Positions 30,556 to 42,314 of a stretch of 64,000 bases of DNA are shown here, one piece after another. A program made the position numbers and the translations under genes. Where the stretch lies: contig CM043944.1 in assembly GCA_014529385.2 (NCBI GenBank), positions 177,313,740-177,377,739 of the forward strand. Reading direction: 5' to 3'. Source of the stretch: Adiantum capillus-veneris. Taxonomy: Eukaryota; Streptophyta; Polypodiopsida; Polypodiales; Pteridaceae. The notes under the pieces are model-generated. The model ran no database searches, was not told the DNA's origin, and was given only the letters and a program-made list of their open reading frames with translations. Position 1 is the stretch's first letter. Each line of letters opens with the position of its first letter.

Positions 30556-31590
30556 GTGAGACTTAACCATGAAAAATCATCCACCGATAGGGTTTTCTAC
30601 TCCACTCAGAGACACAAAAATTCAAGAAACGTTGCAATGCTTTCGGGAGTGAGAATCGATGAATATCTAGAGGAGAGGCATCCTCTGATAAAAAAACCGA
30701 ATGTGAGATTCATCGAAGCCAATGAATCCATGAGAGTGCTTGCGGATTAAGCTCATGAGGGCTTGTATAGGTTCACAAAGAGGGATCCATATATCTTCTA
30801 CAAGTGTGTGGAACCCAATGCTGGAGAGTTGACATTCCATAAGAACCTCTATGCATTAACGAATACAGATGCTCGCATAGTGCAAGTTTTGATGGTAGAT
30901 AAGTATGGACGTGAGTATATACTTGTAGATCCAATTGAATTATAATGATAGGCATATAAGGGTACTTTGATCTCTACTTACTTTCAGTCAAAAACAATTC
31001 CAGAGCATATATTAGAGAGGGTTCCACCGGGATCTCCTCCAAGACAAGAGGAGAGAGCAAGATTTGAGTTTTCCAGAGACCATGAGCTGGTTATATTGGT
31101 GACTCAACCAAAATGATTAAGACCATATCAAGTGGCCCAATGTGTCAAGACAAAGTACAATAGGTCAGGGGATCCGTATACTCATGTCTCACTCTTTAAA
31201 CAACTTTTGAGAGCTGAACAGGTTGCACATTTTCATACTTACTATGAGGGATTCGGGTTGACATTGGAAGGAATGTCTTTGACGTGGTCCCAACCACTAA
31301 ATAGAGATGTTTTACCATCATAGAACAACTCTTATAAGAGTTTGTAGAGGAGTTCTCAACAAAGTGAGCTTATACAACCCATGGCACAAAAGGCCAGATG
31401 CATCAATTTCATCACCAAAATTGAGATCCTGAACTGTACATCTGTCATCCACAAATTGGACTATAAGTCCAAGTATAGCAAGTGCAAATATAGAAAAAAG
31501 ATTCTTCTTAATCCCAGGTACATAAGTGCATCAACAAGTGTTAAAGAGCTTCCATTTGCAGTAATAAGCACAATATTTCCAACTCCCTGA
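30556..31590 (+). pseudogene. gypsy-type gag remnant
   Basis: Plus-strand frames carry parts of a Gag polyprotein: about 31132-31320 reads KTKYNRSGDPYTHVSLFKQL, then GFGLTLEGMSLTWSQPLN, which fits the Retrotrans_gag pattern (Y-G--DP--H---F, then L-G-A--W---L). Frames before it (30556-30945) are open but unrecognised. Stops and frameshifts break it; no zinc knuckle, protease or LTR belonging to it was found. Confidence 0.5.
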
Positions 31591-31608
31591 ATAGGAAAAT
31601 AGGCATTT

Positions 31609-32624
31609 TTACACAAGTGATTGAATTTGCATGAGGGATAGACTCGAGAGAGGTGAACAATTCACGATGTGAGGTAATGTCTTTGTAGCACCACTGTTGA
31701 AATACCACACATGTGGATCTGCAACAATTGAAATACATGCATCATGGACAACAGGATTGTAAGTGTACTCTGCACTAAAAGCCCATTTTGCATCAACATC
31801 AACATGACAATCTCCTTTCACAAAAGACTCAACAATGGCTGCATTTGCAGTGGAATCAGCATTTACAGTGGAACCAACCTCTTTCTTCACAGCCTCTTTG
31901 ACCTTCAACTTAGGACACTGCTTGATCAAGTGATCATTAGCTTTACAATAATGGCAACACATCTTCTTTTTTCCCTTATCACCATAATTGCCAGACAAAG
32001 TGTTGCTAGCAGAAGCATTGGGAACAAAAGTTTTTCCACTCGCAGCAGAACCATAAGAAGTGGCTGCATTGCTACTACCACCCTTTCTTTGAGAAGCAAT
32101 AAAAGCCTGCTCAATTGCACGTTGTGTAGTTGTGTTTTTTCTAGAGAGTGACTCTTGCAGCAGCAATGTGCACGATGCATCAAACTTGACAACTTCAAGT
32201 TTTCCTTGGGTCATAAGTTTCCAAGTACTCGCAAAAGTCTTGTAAGAATATGGCAAGGCATCAAGAAAAATCTAGATTTTTGCACAAGGAAATTGTCTGA
32301 AATGAATCCACATGCAGAAATAAGTTGCTCATTGATATCCTTGACACCCGTGTACATATCATCTTCCTCATGCATAATCTTTGATTCCATCTCTTTACGC
32401 AACAAAGCAATTTTTTCCTCATTGCAGCTTATATAAAGACCAACTAGAATATCCGAAGCTTTTTTATAGATTTTGCTAAACGAATGTGAGGAGTAATTGT
32501 GCTCTTTAGAGACAACACAATCAACACGTGAGCATGCGCATCCTTTACAATTCAACAAGATTGTTGTGGAGTAGGCAAAACAACTCCAACAACATTCTTG
32601 CAGCGAGACCTGCAACATCCTCAA
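31609..32624 (-). pseudogene. copia gag and protease start
   Basis: Two overlapping minus-strand frames (32624-32211 and 32256-31609) together give a copia-type Gag: DILVGLYISCNEEKIALLRK, then LPYSYKTFASTWKLM and a Ser/Ala-rich linker, a zinc knuckle CHYCKANDHLIKQC, and HVWYFNSGATKTL near the end. That last motif is the protease active site (normally W-LDSGAT); Asp is replaced by Asn, so the protease would be inactive. A frameshift lies near 32230. Confidence 0.75.
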
Positions 32625-32754
32625 TATCGCCTACATCCTCAGAACCAAGACGTACATCAATTCCCTCCACAATATTTCAGACGCCCCTCGACACAAGAAC
32701 ATGTTGCATCATGTAAGTCCACATAGGGTAATTGTCCCCATCCAACCTGTTCTC

Positions 32755-32777
32755 AACCCTAAACCCTAAACCCTAAA
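32755..32777. repeat. short telomere-like repeat (CCCTAAA)3
   Basis: Three tandem copies of the plant telomere unit (CCCTAAA/TTTAGGG), in the leader of the copia element. The tract is too short to be a former telomere, and aaccctaaaccctaaa strings are common in plant leaders and 5' UTRs. Confidence 0.8.
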
Positions 32778-33133
32778 TATCTTGAACACATTTATGTTGT
32801 TGTCGGCCATGGACAATGTCTGCACTGATGTTAAAACTGCCCAACATGAGGAGAAACTCAGTGAGACTAGCATGTGATATATAGCACAACCCACCATAGA
32901 CTGTATGTGACCTGTTATGCAGAAAATGGCACTGACAAAAATTCTGCACTAAGTGAAAAAAATGCATGTGCAGACCTACATGTAGTGGAAACAAAGGCCA
33001 AAATGAGCCCCAATAAAAAATTTGTGACCTGCAAACGCTCGCTAAAGCTCATTGAAACCCAAGAAATCAAGCATGCTTGTGCGATAACTGTTGGCGACTA
33101 AGCCGAGAGGATGCAACCTGCTCTGATACCAAT

Positions 33134-33348
33134 TGTTGGAATTAGGGTTGCAACAAAACACACACAGCTTGGAGAAGACGAAGGAAGCTCAAGGCACACA
33201 ATAGAGAGTGTATTACTTAGTATGCAATGGATAGATAGATATCCCTAGAGTGATGGGCGTACATACAATGCACGGGGGGAAAAACCTCATAAAGAGGGAA
33301 AAAATGCCCCCTGGTGGTCCTAGTGTGTTCACACACATCACTACCACA
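33134..33348 (-). repeat. 5' LTR of the 33-kb copia element
   Basis: 215 bp, TGTGGTAGTGATGTG ... CCCTAATTCCAACA on the minus strand, with the primer site two bases beyond its end. Confidence 0.85.
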
Positions 33349-34659
33349 TGTGTATGGTAATACAAATTATGACTTGAAATTTTTTGACATCTCTCACCAA
33401 GCGTCTCTTCTCGAGCCAATAACCTTGGAGGTCTAGTGTGGTTGTTATGTCTTGGGACTACTCTTTGTCAAGGCTTGTTTTGACTGTTCAGGTGCTTGTG
33501 GACTATGTTGTGGTCATCTATAACCTTATGGAAGAAATCTGACCCTCGTTTTGGTGCAAGTTTCAGAATGGAAGCACAATCATTTTTCTAGTGTAATTGA
33601 TGTCGAGAATGCTTTTTCAACAATTCTCTAAAATCTGTTTGATGATTCTATTTGGAATTTGTTTGAAATGGATGATATCTGTTTTGAACTTATATTGGTT
33701 TCGATTTGAATTTTTTGATTGTGCTTTTAATACCGATATCAACGATTGGTGATTTTACTCTGGGTGGAGTAGTGAGAAATGATGTTTGAGAATGGTTGCA
33801 CATACTCATGACCCTAGATCCTTATGGTTATTTGCAAAGGGAGTATTGAATGTTTGAAAAGTGTTGTTTTTACATATGTTTCGGACCCTTGTGGTTCTTT
33901 ACGGGGGTGATCATTTTATGTTTTTATGTCTTGTAACATGCATAGGTGATCATTTGTGCTGTATTGTGATGTGCCAACCACTGAATATTCCTAATTGGGT
34001 TAGATTTCCTGGGTATGTAATTTTAGTGTATCAAGACACATGTTAGAGATCAACACCGTCTGGGTGTGATGGCTAATTTTAATACATCAAAATATCAAGA
34101 GCTCCAATCTGGAATGAGACTCCTTATTGGATTAGAGTTTTTTGGGAAGCCAAAGATCCAGGATATCAACAGATCCAATATGGAATGAGAAAATTGATTG
34201 TCTCTTGGAATGACCTACAAAAAATCTTGAGCTAACCTAAGTAGATATGCAGATATGTTGTAATCGCGTATGATTTACTTTCTTCCAAGAAGGGGGATGC
34301 CACAAAATGATGATGTTTCATGCCACTAAATATCGGAGCCAACTTGGAGATCCCGATTGAGGGGCTGAACCCTAGAAGAAGAACAAGCACAATCAGCAAG
34401 AAAAGAAGAAGCAGTAAAAGAAGTTTTACCTACTTGCAAAGTCTTGTCAAGTGGCCTATTTTTAAAGACGAGTTCCCATCAGCTTACGAGACCCTATTCG
34501 ATGTGGCCTAGGGGACATAAATCCATTAAAATAAAGTGGGACCAGCACACACACTCAATTGTGCGGAGCATGATGATGTGCCAACAATATGGACACTCTA
34601 GATTTCACGCTGACATATTGACGTGAAAGTTGTACGAATTTCCGCAAAACACAATGGTA
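33349..34659. other. unassigned region
   Basis: No gene or element boundary recognised. At 34320-34511 the plus strand has a 63-codon basic frame (RRRTSTISKKRRSSKRS) without a known domain. Confidence 0.35.
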
Positions 34660-34865
34660 TCTTTTGGACCAATTGCTTTTAGAGTTTGCTGCTTCTCATG
34701 TAACTACTTTTGAGAGGCCAAGGGCCTTCAGATATGAGCCAAGGGATCATTCTGTGGAATGTTTCTGTGTAAAGGTGCAGAGAATGGAGTACCGGTAATG
34801 TACAAAGTTCAAGCAATATAAAGAAATAACGAAAGGGCGTCAGCGTTTGGGGCCACTGCTCTCTT
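34660..34865 (+). repeat. dispersed repeat X, copy 2, left part
   Basis: aggccaagggccttcagatatgag, then ggagtaccgg and caatataaagaaata, align with 5237-5370 of copy 1. The copy is cut at 34865 by gypsy element D and resumes at 45278 (cttggggtggaactctaccac). Confidence 0.75.
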
Positions 34866-35028
34866 TGTCAGGACAAGGGTCCTACGAGGCAACGTCCAAC
34901 CTAGGGGGTTAGGGACCTAGGCCGGACCAGTGTGGACTGGGGATCCACTTAGGGCAAGTGCTAGGAGCTAGCCTATATAAGGGGCGGTAGGGAGGAGGAT
35001 CCCAAGTTCAGTTACCCTAGGTCTTATA
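34866..35028 (+). repeat. element D 5' LTR
   Basis: 163 bp; it lacks an 11-bp piece (around gccaagggccg) present in the 3' LTR but otherwise matches closely, including tatataagggg (TATA-like) near 34975. Confidence 0.85.
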
Positions 35029-35029
35029 T

Positions 35030-35041
35030 TGGTATCGGAGC
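35030..35041 (+). promoter_or_regulatory. element D primer-binding site (tRNA-Met type)
   Basis: TGGTATCGGAGC, one base off TGGTATCAGAGC, one base after the LTR end. Confidence 0.8.
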
Positions 35042-35105
35042 TCAGGGGAGACGGGCATGGAGGAGTAGCCAGGGAGGAAGGAGAAGAGTAGTGTTTGCAT
35101 GGTCT

Positions 35106-35106
<1 letters not shown>

Positions 35107-35191
<85 letters not shown>

Positions 35192-35317
35192 CTCAGGGCG
35201 TGCTTGCATGACTACGAGGACGATGTTGTCGACTGTGGAAACGGTGGCTTGCCTCTGGGTGTGCTTGCATGACTACGAGGAAGATGTTGTCGACTATGGA
35301 AATGGTGGCTTGCAATC
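35107..35317. repeat. CT microsatellite and 61-bp tandem duplication in D leader
   Basis: A CT run with one interruption covers 35107-35187. Right after it, 35201-35261 (tgcttgcatgactacgagga ...) is repeated at 35262-35313 with a few substitutions. Confidence 0.9.
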
Positions 35318-38300
35318 GATACAAGTCGATGATGACTATGGGAGCAAACCCCTGCACACAAGGGAGGGTCGAGTTCGACCGACGCAAAATTGTGCGCGCA
35401 AGAGCTCGTTGTGAGAACGAGGGTAAGAGCACCAAATCTCGTCAACGAAGCCAAGGCAAAGGCAGCTCCTGTAGAGCGGCATCGTCTTACTCCTCTCTCG
35501 TCGCATTGTCGACTCTGCAGCAACAGGTTTCCATGATTTTGATTTCTTTATTTTTATCTTTTGGGGTCCTAATTTGGTCCACCCCCCCCTCCCACTATAT
35601 GAAGCCGGTCACACGATGGCAAGATGCGGCCAAGACTAAGACCTCCGGAGGCCACTATTTGGGTGCCTTGGCATGACATTAAATAACAACAGGCAATCGA
35701 CAAGTTCATGAGCAGGTACACACTCATGAAAACTCCAAAAAACTCCATGCATGGCATGGTGCGACCGTGGAGAAATTTTCATGGAGGTGCATGGTGCAAA
35801 GGCTATGAGCCATCGAAACTCCAATCCCCGACAAACACATCCATTATATGGCAATCAAATGGAGTTTTTGATAAGGGAATCAAAACTCCAATATGCAAGG
35901 CATTTCGATGTGTATTGGAATATCAACATGGTCATCAAGGCATGCAACGGCATGAAAGCTCGCCAAAGGACGTTTGCAAGGTCATAGGCAAGGTACTTGG
36001 AGCCAGCACACAAATTTGAAGGACGTGGTTGACCTCAGCTAAGGACAAGCAATGATTATCAGGTTTGAGATTTCATGTTATTGAAGTTTTTATAGCTTTA
36101 TATAGGTGCTTGTGTGCACTTCTATGGGTCACATATGACCATGGTTAAAAATACAACAAGCTGATCTTATGCGCATGAGCAAGGCTCAAGCATGGCCTGT
36201 CGCTCGACTAGTTGAAGGTGACAAAGGTGTTCGACATGGCTAACCACTTAGTTGAAGGCGGCAAAGGTGTTTGGCATGGCTGACCACTTGTTACACATTG
36301 AGACACTGCTTATTTTGAATTTCACTTTTTGCTAAGAACATGGTTCCTAGGGAAAGTATGTCCACGTTTTTTAGTCGCTCACAACAAGCCTATACGTTCA
36401 AGGACACCAGTAATCAAGATCACCAAGTACGGATACATACATTGCCAGTATTTTTCTGCTTCTCAATCCACTAAACATGCAGACAAGGTCCATTCTTGGT
36501 ACATGATCGACAAGGTCGACTCTCTTTGCCATGACATCCGTCGCCAATAATGTTTGTTGGCAATGAGGAAGACATAGTTATATGAAGCAAGTCTTCCATT
36601 TCTACATCTTGCATTGCGACTCCCCACATTTGACATATGCTATGCGCCTACAAAATTGGGAAGGACTACGCAATGTGTTTGTAGGTTATTTCATTACGTA
36701 CTAGATGGGTGTATAGGATACACAAAGGCGTATATGCATATGTGACAAGCAGATATGGCTATGAGCCAATTGGAATGAGTTTTTCCTTCCAAATTTTATG
36801 ACAACTGGTTGCAGCAACTACTACCAGGTTAGTTAAGTTTAAGTTTTTCCTGTTTTTCCCTGTTTACACTTTACTTGGCAATTACTGTAGTTATGCAAAG
36901 CAAAGGGCTTTGGCAATTTTTTTAATGAAGCAAGACTTGTCCCTTGTGCCAAGGTACTACCCAATGACTTGGCATCACGGGCAGTGGCACACAAGTTTCG
37001 GGAACTACCAAAATGGGAATATCAGCTCACAGAATCCCTACCAATCTAAACTGTGCAAGACACTTATGGTTTTGGTTCTCACGGTGGAGGCCATCACTCT
37101 CCGCAAGGGCTTACAATTCTGTATGCAAGGCATGCTAATGCGGGGGATCCAATACTACCGCTTCATGCGCTTCCGCTATTGCACTCGCAACTCTGTCAAG
37201 GACAGACTAAGTAATGGATTGTTTACTATGATTGTTGGTTTCCAAGGCTAAGTTGTCATCATATAATCGCGACCCCTGTAGGGTAGGGGGGTCGACATGA
37301 GTTTCTATTTTTCTGTTACCTCTTTTGATGAGAGCGTCATACCGGCAAAATATGGAATGCTTATATGATAAGCTACAATTTAGCCATAAGATGCATAAGA
37401 GCACATAGCTTGGGTACACATTCTAAAACCTTAAGGAAAGTTCCTTAGCCCAACATGCTCTTGTTCTCTTCTCTCTCTCTTTCTAAGGAGAAAATGAAAA
37501 TCTTCTAAGAAGCTTTTGATACATGTTTTGCTCGTGAGTCAGCTTGAGCCAAGGTGCTCTAACTCACAGCTAGCACGTGGCTACGCTGCTACTCAAATTA
37601 ATCTTCATATGTTCGTCGATTGAACACTATTTTGCATAAGGGCTATGATCCAAACAGGCTAAGAGTTGTTGTCTAGACAAGGGTAAGACCCAACTATTGG
37701 CATTCTTTGGGTGATTGTTTTCACGATCTACCCAAGGAAGTACACATCGACGTTAAAGGACAAGCAAGAGTCTTGTCATTACGAATGTTTAGGGCCGGTG
37801 TCATTTTTTCACTACATGTTTTTAGTGCAACACTCAAGTTGACTTTTTGATAATCTTCAACTCACATCACCTGATCTCTACAAGAAAGTATAGATGCAGC
37901 AATCAGTTGTGACAGCATGGCTGTCCATAAGAGCTCGGCAGTTCACTTGTGTGGGTCTCCTGCTCTCTCTATAGCACTACGGAGTGTCTATGGACATACT
38001 GTTTTGGGGTAGGACCCGACAGGTGATTGCTACATCACCCATAGGCATTAAGGATCACAGTTTGATCTTCATTGAGGATCACAGTTGATCTCTCCCAGTT
38101 ATACTTTCAAAGAAAGAATTCTGCAATCTACCATGCGGTAGCAGACTAACACACTTTTCAAGTCGATTCCACTCAGTCTCTAGACGGTTAACTATGTTGG
38201 TTATCGTTATCTGCTAGTTGAGCAGTTTCTACAAAGAGTCTTATCAAGGGGTTTGGCTACGTAGCAATTTCGTTCCAGGAATTGTCGGATACTGAAAATG

Positions 38301-38670
38301 ACTTGTTAAGGTACAAGTACTGCTAAACAACATTACAGATGGTTGTTTATACATATAGCAAGGCTATAAGTTGTTAGTGAAAAATTTTCATTGACTGTAC
38401 CTAGAAGTGATCAATGTTTCACCTTCTATTGTGATTCAGACGTTTTAGCAAGACTTGCAAAAGATTGCAACTAAAAGTATTTAGTTTATTTTTAGAAATA
38501 TTTACATTCCTTTTAATGTGTCCTAGGCGCATCACATTTGCCATAAGCATTGACAAAGATCATTATTGATATACAGGTTTGGGTTAGTTTTTGCTAAATG
38601 CATGCACACTAGGTGTTATGGGCCCTAGTGTTTAGCAAAGGCTGATTTAGAATGGCATGCACATTCCTCA
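35318..38670. other. degenerate interior of element D
   Basis: About 3.3 kb with short frames only and no recognisable gag, protease or RT. It may be an old decayed interior or non-coding cargo of a non-autonomous element. The segment 36890-37250 is somewhat less AT-rich and open for 113 codons on the plus strand, without recognised similarity. Confidence 0.4.
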
Positions 38671-39787
38671 GGTAGGGGAATGAGAAGGGAGAGAGCGGTA
38701 GAGCACATGGCGGATAGGTGGGAGTTGATGGCAAAGACATGCACGAGGGTTATGGCCATCATCCTTCATTTAGTTGCCCTTCATCTTCCATAGCCAAGGG
38801 TGTAGAGGTCATGCTCAAGACAAGCATGGTGATTGTGGTGATGGTGATGGTGATGGTGTGGGTGTGTGTGTGTGCACTAGGCACACATAGTGCATAGTGT
38901 ACTCTTTGGTGATGTTGTGTGTATCCTTAGTGTGATGGTGACCCCTCTTTATATAGGGGAGGAGGGGGGAGAAATTCTAGAATTTAGAAATGAAGGAATC
39001 ATTATCTACATAGGCCATGTGACTGTGGGCCCCACTTGTCTGGTTGTGTGTATATGTGCCAGAACAGCAGTCTCATGAGAGAGAGACTAAGAGAGAGAGA
39101 GATGGGTGAATGGAAAATGAGAGGTGACATGGAGAATAAAGTAATTACAAGAGGGGAGAGAGGGGAGTGTGTTCAGAAGTGAATCTGTGTGCAGATGTGT
39201 GTGAACACAAGAAAAATCAGGTAACCACCGGGTGGGGATGGGTCTGTGGGCACCTTTTTCAGTGAAACTGAGTGTGTGTGAGTGTGGGGGAGGTTATTTA
39301 GCTACAAGACAAGAGACATGGCACCCTTTAGAGAGAGAGGGGGGTATTTGGGTCATGGGATATGATAGGAGAGAGAAAGGGGGGGTGGGGTATACTATTT
39401 TGGAAGATATGATAAGTTGCATATGAGTTAGGGTGCATTATTGGTGAGTTAGAATGCATTATTGGTGAGAGGTGGGGTAGCTTGAGGGGAGAGAGAAAGG
39501 AGAAAGGACAAGGGGAAGAGAGAGGGGGTTGAACTTTTGAGTGGAGGAGAGGAAAAGGGACACACGGCGGGGCATCAGTGAAGAAAAAGGAGGCAAGGTC
39601 GGGATGGGCTGCCCCGCAGGCATGAGGTGGCCTATTTTACCTTTCTCATATATTTACATAATCATACTTTATTTTTTTTCTTACTTTTCCAATGCCTTTT
39701 ATCACTCCCTCGCTAAGAGGAGGTTTCCATGGGGTGGGGACGAGAGAAGAGGGGTATGGGAGCTTGGCTTGTGAAAAGCCCCCATCA
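38671..39787 (-). repeat. element E 3' LTR, truncated
   Basis: It matches 43573-44683 nearly base for base, differing mainly in the number of ggtgat units near 38835 and a few substitutions. The outer 430 bp present in the other LTR (43143-43572) are missing. Open frames such as 38890-39078 recur in both LTRs and are not genes. Confidence 0.9.
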
Positions 39788-41532
39788 TTAGCCCTCCCCT
39801 TTTGGCTAGAGGCATTCATGTCTCTAGCTCTGTCTATGATTCTTCTTCCGCTTAGCTGTAGGATCCGATATCGAGTTGCCTTCTGAACTAGCCATTCCAT
39901 TTGGCCATTGGTGAGATTTCTGGGATATTCATGAATCTGTAACAGGTCCGAGTGATAACTTGTTCCTTGGAATAGTGTCGGTTGATTAAATGAGAAGCCC
40001 ATGGCTTCCAGAACTTTGTGCCAATGTCCTCCTAGATCCCAAGTGAAAAATAGGATCATTGTTTGCAGTGTCCGAACAATAAAATTTGCATGCCAAATTG
40101 GATCAAATTTGTAACCACCAGTAGCGAGAGGGGAAATGAGCATCTTGGCTCCTGCAAAGACAGAACTGAAAATTATGATTCCCAAGAGTGTACCAAGAAT
40201 CCACCATATATGGCCGCCTTGTTGGTGTGGTGAGCTCAAGTTGTCTGCAGAGTCCTGCTTACTGCCATTAGAAAAAACTGCAAGCATATCATGCTTCTTT
40301 TGGGTGTGCTCAAACATGTCAGCTTCCTTTACTGATGCTAATAGCAAGCCACCTACCTTGCGTCTTAAATACAAGTGTAATCCACTTACCTTTCTCCAAA
40401 GAGAGGATGCACTATTTGTAAAAAATTGTACCAAATTGCGAATGAGGTCTTTATTCTTGCATTCTATCAGGCTTTTGTCTATCCATGGCTCCTTTGCTCT
40501 TATCTCCATGCTGATCTTCTCTCTATATGTTAGAGCAGCTAGCCATAGCCATAGGTCTGATGCATCCCATGCAAACACAATGCTGTGTTGTGGAGGAGTT
40601 TGGAATATCCTGAAAAGGTTGGCAACATATTGATCATCAAACTTACTCTGAACACCCTCACATAAACTGGAGGCATTACCCATATCCAAGTTTATAAAAC
40701 CCTTCAGTAGACTAGAGGCATTACCCATCTCCAAGTCTATAACACTACACAATAAAGTCTTGCTCGACTGCCAAGCCTCTGGAGCAATAGCCAACTCCAA
40801 ACCTTCAGTCATACTTACCTCTTCGTTATGGTCCTCAAGTGAAACTACCTTGATGCAAGATTCCTTTAGCTTGCTACACTGTCCTGGGTCCATGCTGGTG
40901 CACGGGCTTCCGTTTTCAAAGCCCTCCCCTTTGCTTGATATGTTGTCCATCTTCTGCAAAGCCTTGCTAGCAGGATGGTTTTCCTCGTCTCTTGTATCTT
41001 TCATGACCTTTACATTCCTCTTACTCTGACGAGGCCTAATCAACACTTTACACCTTCTTATCCTTACTGCCCAATGCTGTCGATTGATCGGTTTGGTGCC
41101 TATTTCATCCAAGGTTAAAGATGTACTCACATTTGTAACACAATTTTCTTGACTTACCTCCCCCACCTGGGTCGCATCTTTTGATTCTTTAACCTCTTGT
41201 TCCACTGCTTCAGTTCTTTGAATAGTCTTCTTACTTAATCCTTCTTCTGTTACACTCATCTTGACCTCTTCTGCAAGACCAATGATACTTGGTGTGCGGG
41301 TACCAATTGGTGGTGGGCGTAGGATGATTGTAAGTGGTGATTGTGGTGGTGGTTGCATTGGTGACTGGCGTCGAATTGGTGTGGCCAGCTGTGGTTGCAC
41401 CACTGGTGGTGTGATTTGAACAGGTGGGATTGGTTGCCTGAGTGGCGGAGGTCTTGCTCTTGGTGGAGAGATCTGATTCTTTCTCCCCCCTCTATTGAAA
41501 TTATGCCTCCTCGGGTGTGGGAAGTAGTACAT
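39646..41532 (-). CDS. element E: nucleocapsid/Pro-rich region fused to an unknown transmembrane ORF
   Basis: 628 codons. The first residues, read with the bases just upstream, are a degenerate zinc knuckle (CYNYGEDGHEMYYF; two Cys ligands changed to Tyr). Then come a Pro-rich stretch (about 25-75), a charged middle with a two-fold repeat (DLEMGNASSL, NLDMGNASSL), a region with FAWDASDLWLWLAAL, and one strong hydrophobic segment (IWWILGTLLGIIIFSSVFAG, about residues 444-465) typical of a membrane anchor. About 180 residues follow, and the last 47 codons run through the purine tract into the 3' LTR. No family was recognised. The position between gag and 3' LTR and the anchor recall env-like ORFs of some plant gypsy elements, but no such homology was established. 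Confidence 0.65.
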   Translation of the reverse strand: MYYFPHPRRHNFNRGGRKNQISPPRARPPPLRQPIPPVQITPPVVQPQLATPIRRQSPMQPPPQSPLTIILRPPPIGTRTPSIIGLAEEVKMSVTEEGLSKKTIQRTEAVEQEVKESKDATQVGEVSQENCVTNVSTSLTLDEIGTKPINRQHWAVRIRRCKVLIRPRQSKRNVKVMKDTRDEENHPASKALQKMDNISSKGEGFENGSPCTSMDPGQCSKLKESCIKVVSLEDHNEEVSMTEGLELAIAPEAWQSSKTLLCSVIDLEMGNASSLLKGFINLDMGNASSLCEGVQSKFDDQYVANLFRIFQTPPQHSIVFAWDASDLWLWLAALTYREKISMEIRAKEPWIDKSLIECKNKDLIRNLVQFFTNSASSLWRKVSGLHLYLRRKVGGLLLASVKEADMFEHTQKKHDMLAVFSNGSKQDSADNLSSPHQQGGHIWWILGTLLGIIIFSSVFAGAKMLISPLATGGYKFDPIWHANFIVRTLQTMILFFTWDLGGHWHKVLEAMGFSFNQPTLFQGTSYHSDLLQIHEYPRNLTNGQMEWLVQKATRYRILQLSGRRIIDRARDMNASSQKGRANDGGFSQAKLPYPSSLVPTPWKPPLSEGVIKGIGKVRKKIKYDYVNI

Positions 41533-42314
41533 TTCATGGCCATCTTCCCCGTAGTTGTAACAGTGGTACTCTGGGTTCTACCTTCGTTTTCCTCTTCGTT
41601 GTTCTGGGTTCCTGCCAGATGCACAGATAAACTCTCTAGTTGGGTGGTGATACAACTCAGCAGGTCTTGCTCTTCTGTTGCCTCCTGCGGTTGGACTCTA
41701 TGATTGGCTGTTGCAGTCACTGGGGTTGGTTGTATCGAGCTTGTTTTCTCTGACTCGTTTACTCTTGCTTGCATGCGTAGCTTCTTGTCTTTAAGGCGAG
41801 CAATCTCAACGGCTAACTCGTACGTAGCCGGGAATCTACCTTTCACCTTCTCCTTGAGAAGCGGCCATAAGCCATGCGTGAACCGATCTTTTTTTAGGAA
41901 ATCGGGTGCAGCTTCCCCCCTAGCCAGTGACTCAACCCACCGTTCCCACAAATCCACAAATTTGGACTCATAGGTGGCATATTCTAAAAGACCCTCCTGC
42001 TTCAAGTCTCTCAACTTGTCCCACAACTTTTCTGAAGTGGTACCTCCCCCAAAGCGCCTTTTAAAAGCGGTTTTTAAGGGTTCCCAGTCATCCTTGGTTG
42101 CTTGTGGAAGTGCATTGTACCATGATCTAGCTTCTAGCTTCATGAGATGCTTAAAGATTCTAACCCGGGATTCATCCGTATCTTTGTTGCTCACTACACA
42201 TGCTACTTCAAAGTCATCTAGGAAGTCTGTTACCAAATCCTCCCCCTTCTTTCCTTTAAATGTTGGAAATGCTACACTTGCCATGATTACTGAGAGAGAG
42301 CTAGAAAGACACAC
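41256..42314 (-). CDS. element E: Gag
   Basis: Gag core on the minus strand. The likely start is the second Met (MASVAFPTF), comparable to MAFSYPEF in element B. Retrotrans_gag features: FLDDFEVACVVSN, LMKLEARSWYNALP, LKTAFKRRFGG, YESKFVDLWERWV and FLKKDRFTHGLWPLLKEKV; each has a counterpart in element B. The frame drifts out of the natural one near residue 245: the knuckle CYNYGEDGH is read in the next frame. A one-base indel around 41580 therefore separates the capsid from the nucleocapsid. The C-terminal His-rich tail of this frame is an artefact. Confidence 0.8.
   Translation of the reverse strand: MCLSSSLSVIMASVAFPTFKGKKGEDLVTDFLDDFEVACVVSNKDTDESRVRIFKHLMKLEARSWYNALPQATKDDWEPLKTAFKRRFGGGTTSEKLWDKLRDLKQEGLLEYATYESKFVDLWERWVESLARGEAAPDFLKKDRFTHGLWPLLKEKVKGRFPATYELAVEIARLKDKKLRMQARVNESEKTSSIQPTPVTATANHRVQPQEATEEQDLLSCITTQLESLSVHLAGTQNNEEENEGRTQSTTVTTTGKMAMKCTTSHTRGGIISIEGGERIRSLHQEQDLRHSGNQSHLFKSHHQWCNHSWPHQFDASHQCNHHHNHHLQSSYAHHQLVPAHQVSLVLQKRSR

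Larger units (their letters stand above)
31600..33348 (-). mobile_element. copia element, 5' part only (LTR, primer site, gag, start of protease)
   Basis: On the minus strand an LTR (33348-33134) ending CCCTAATTCCAACA is followed by TGGTATCAGAGC (33120-33131), the initiator-tRNA-Met primer site, then copia Gag and the beginning of protease. It stops near 31600, where the gypsy gag remnant of opposite strand begins, so the 3' two-thirds are missing. The LTR is related to the one at 14607-14814. Confidence 0.8.

Noticed and set aside
38890-39774. Plus-strand frames of 62-77 codons that recur at 43786-44670
   Set aside because: The same frames occur in both LTRs of element E and run opposite to its transcription; they are shadows of LTR sequence.
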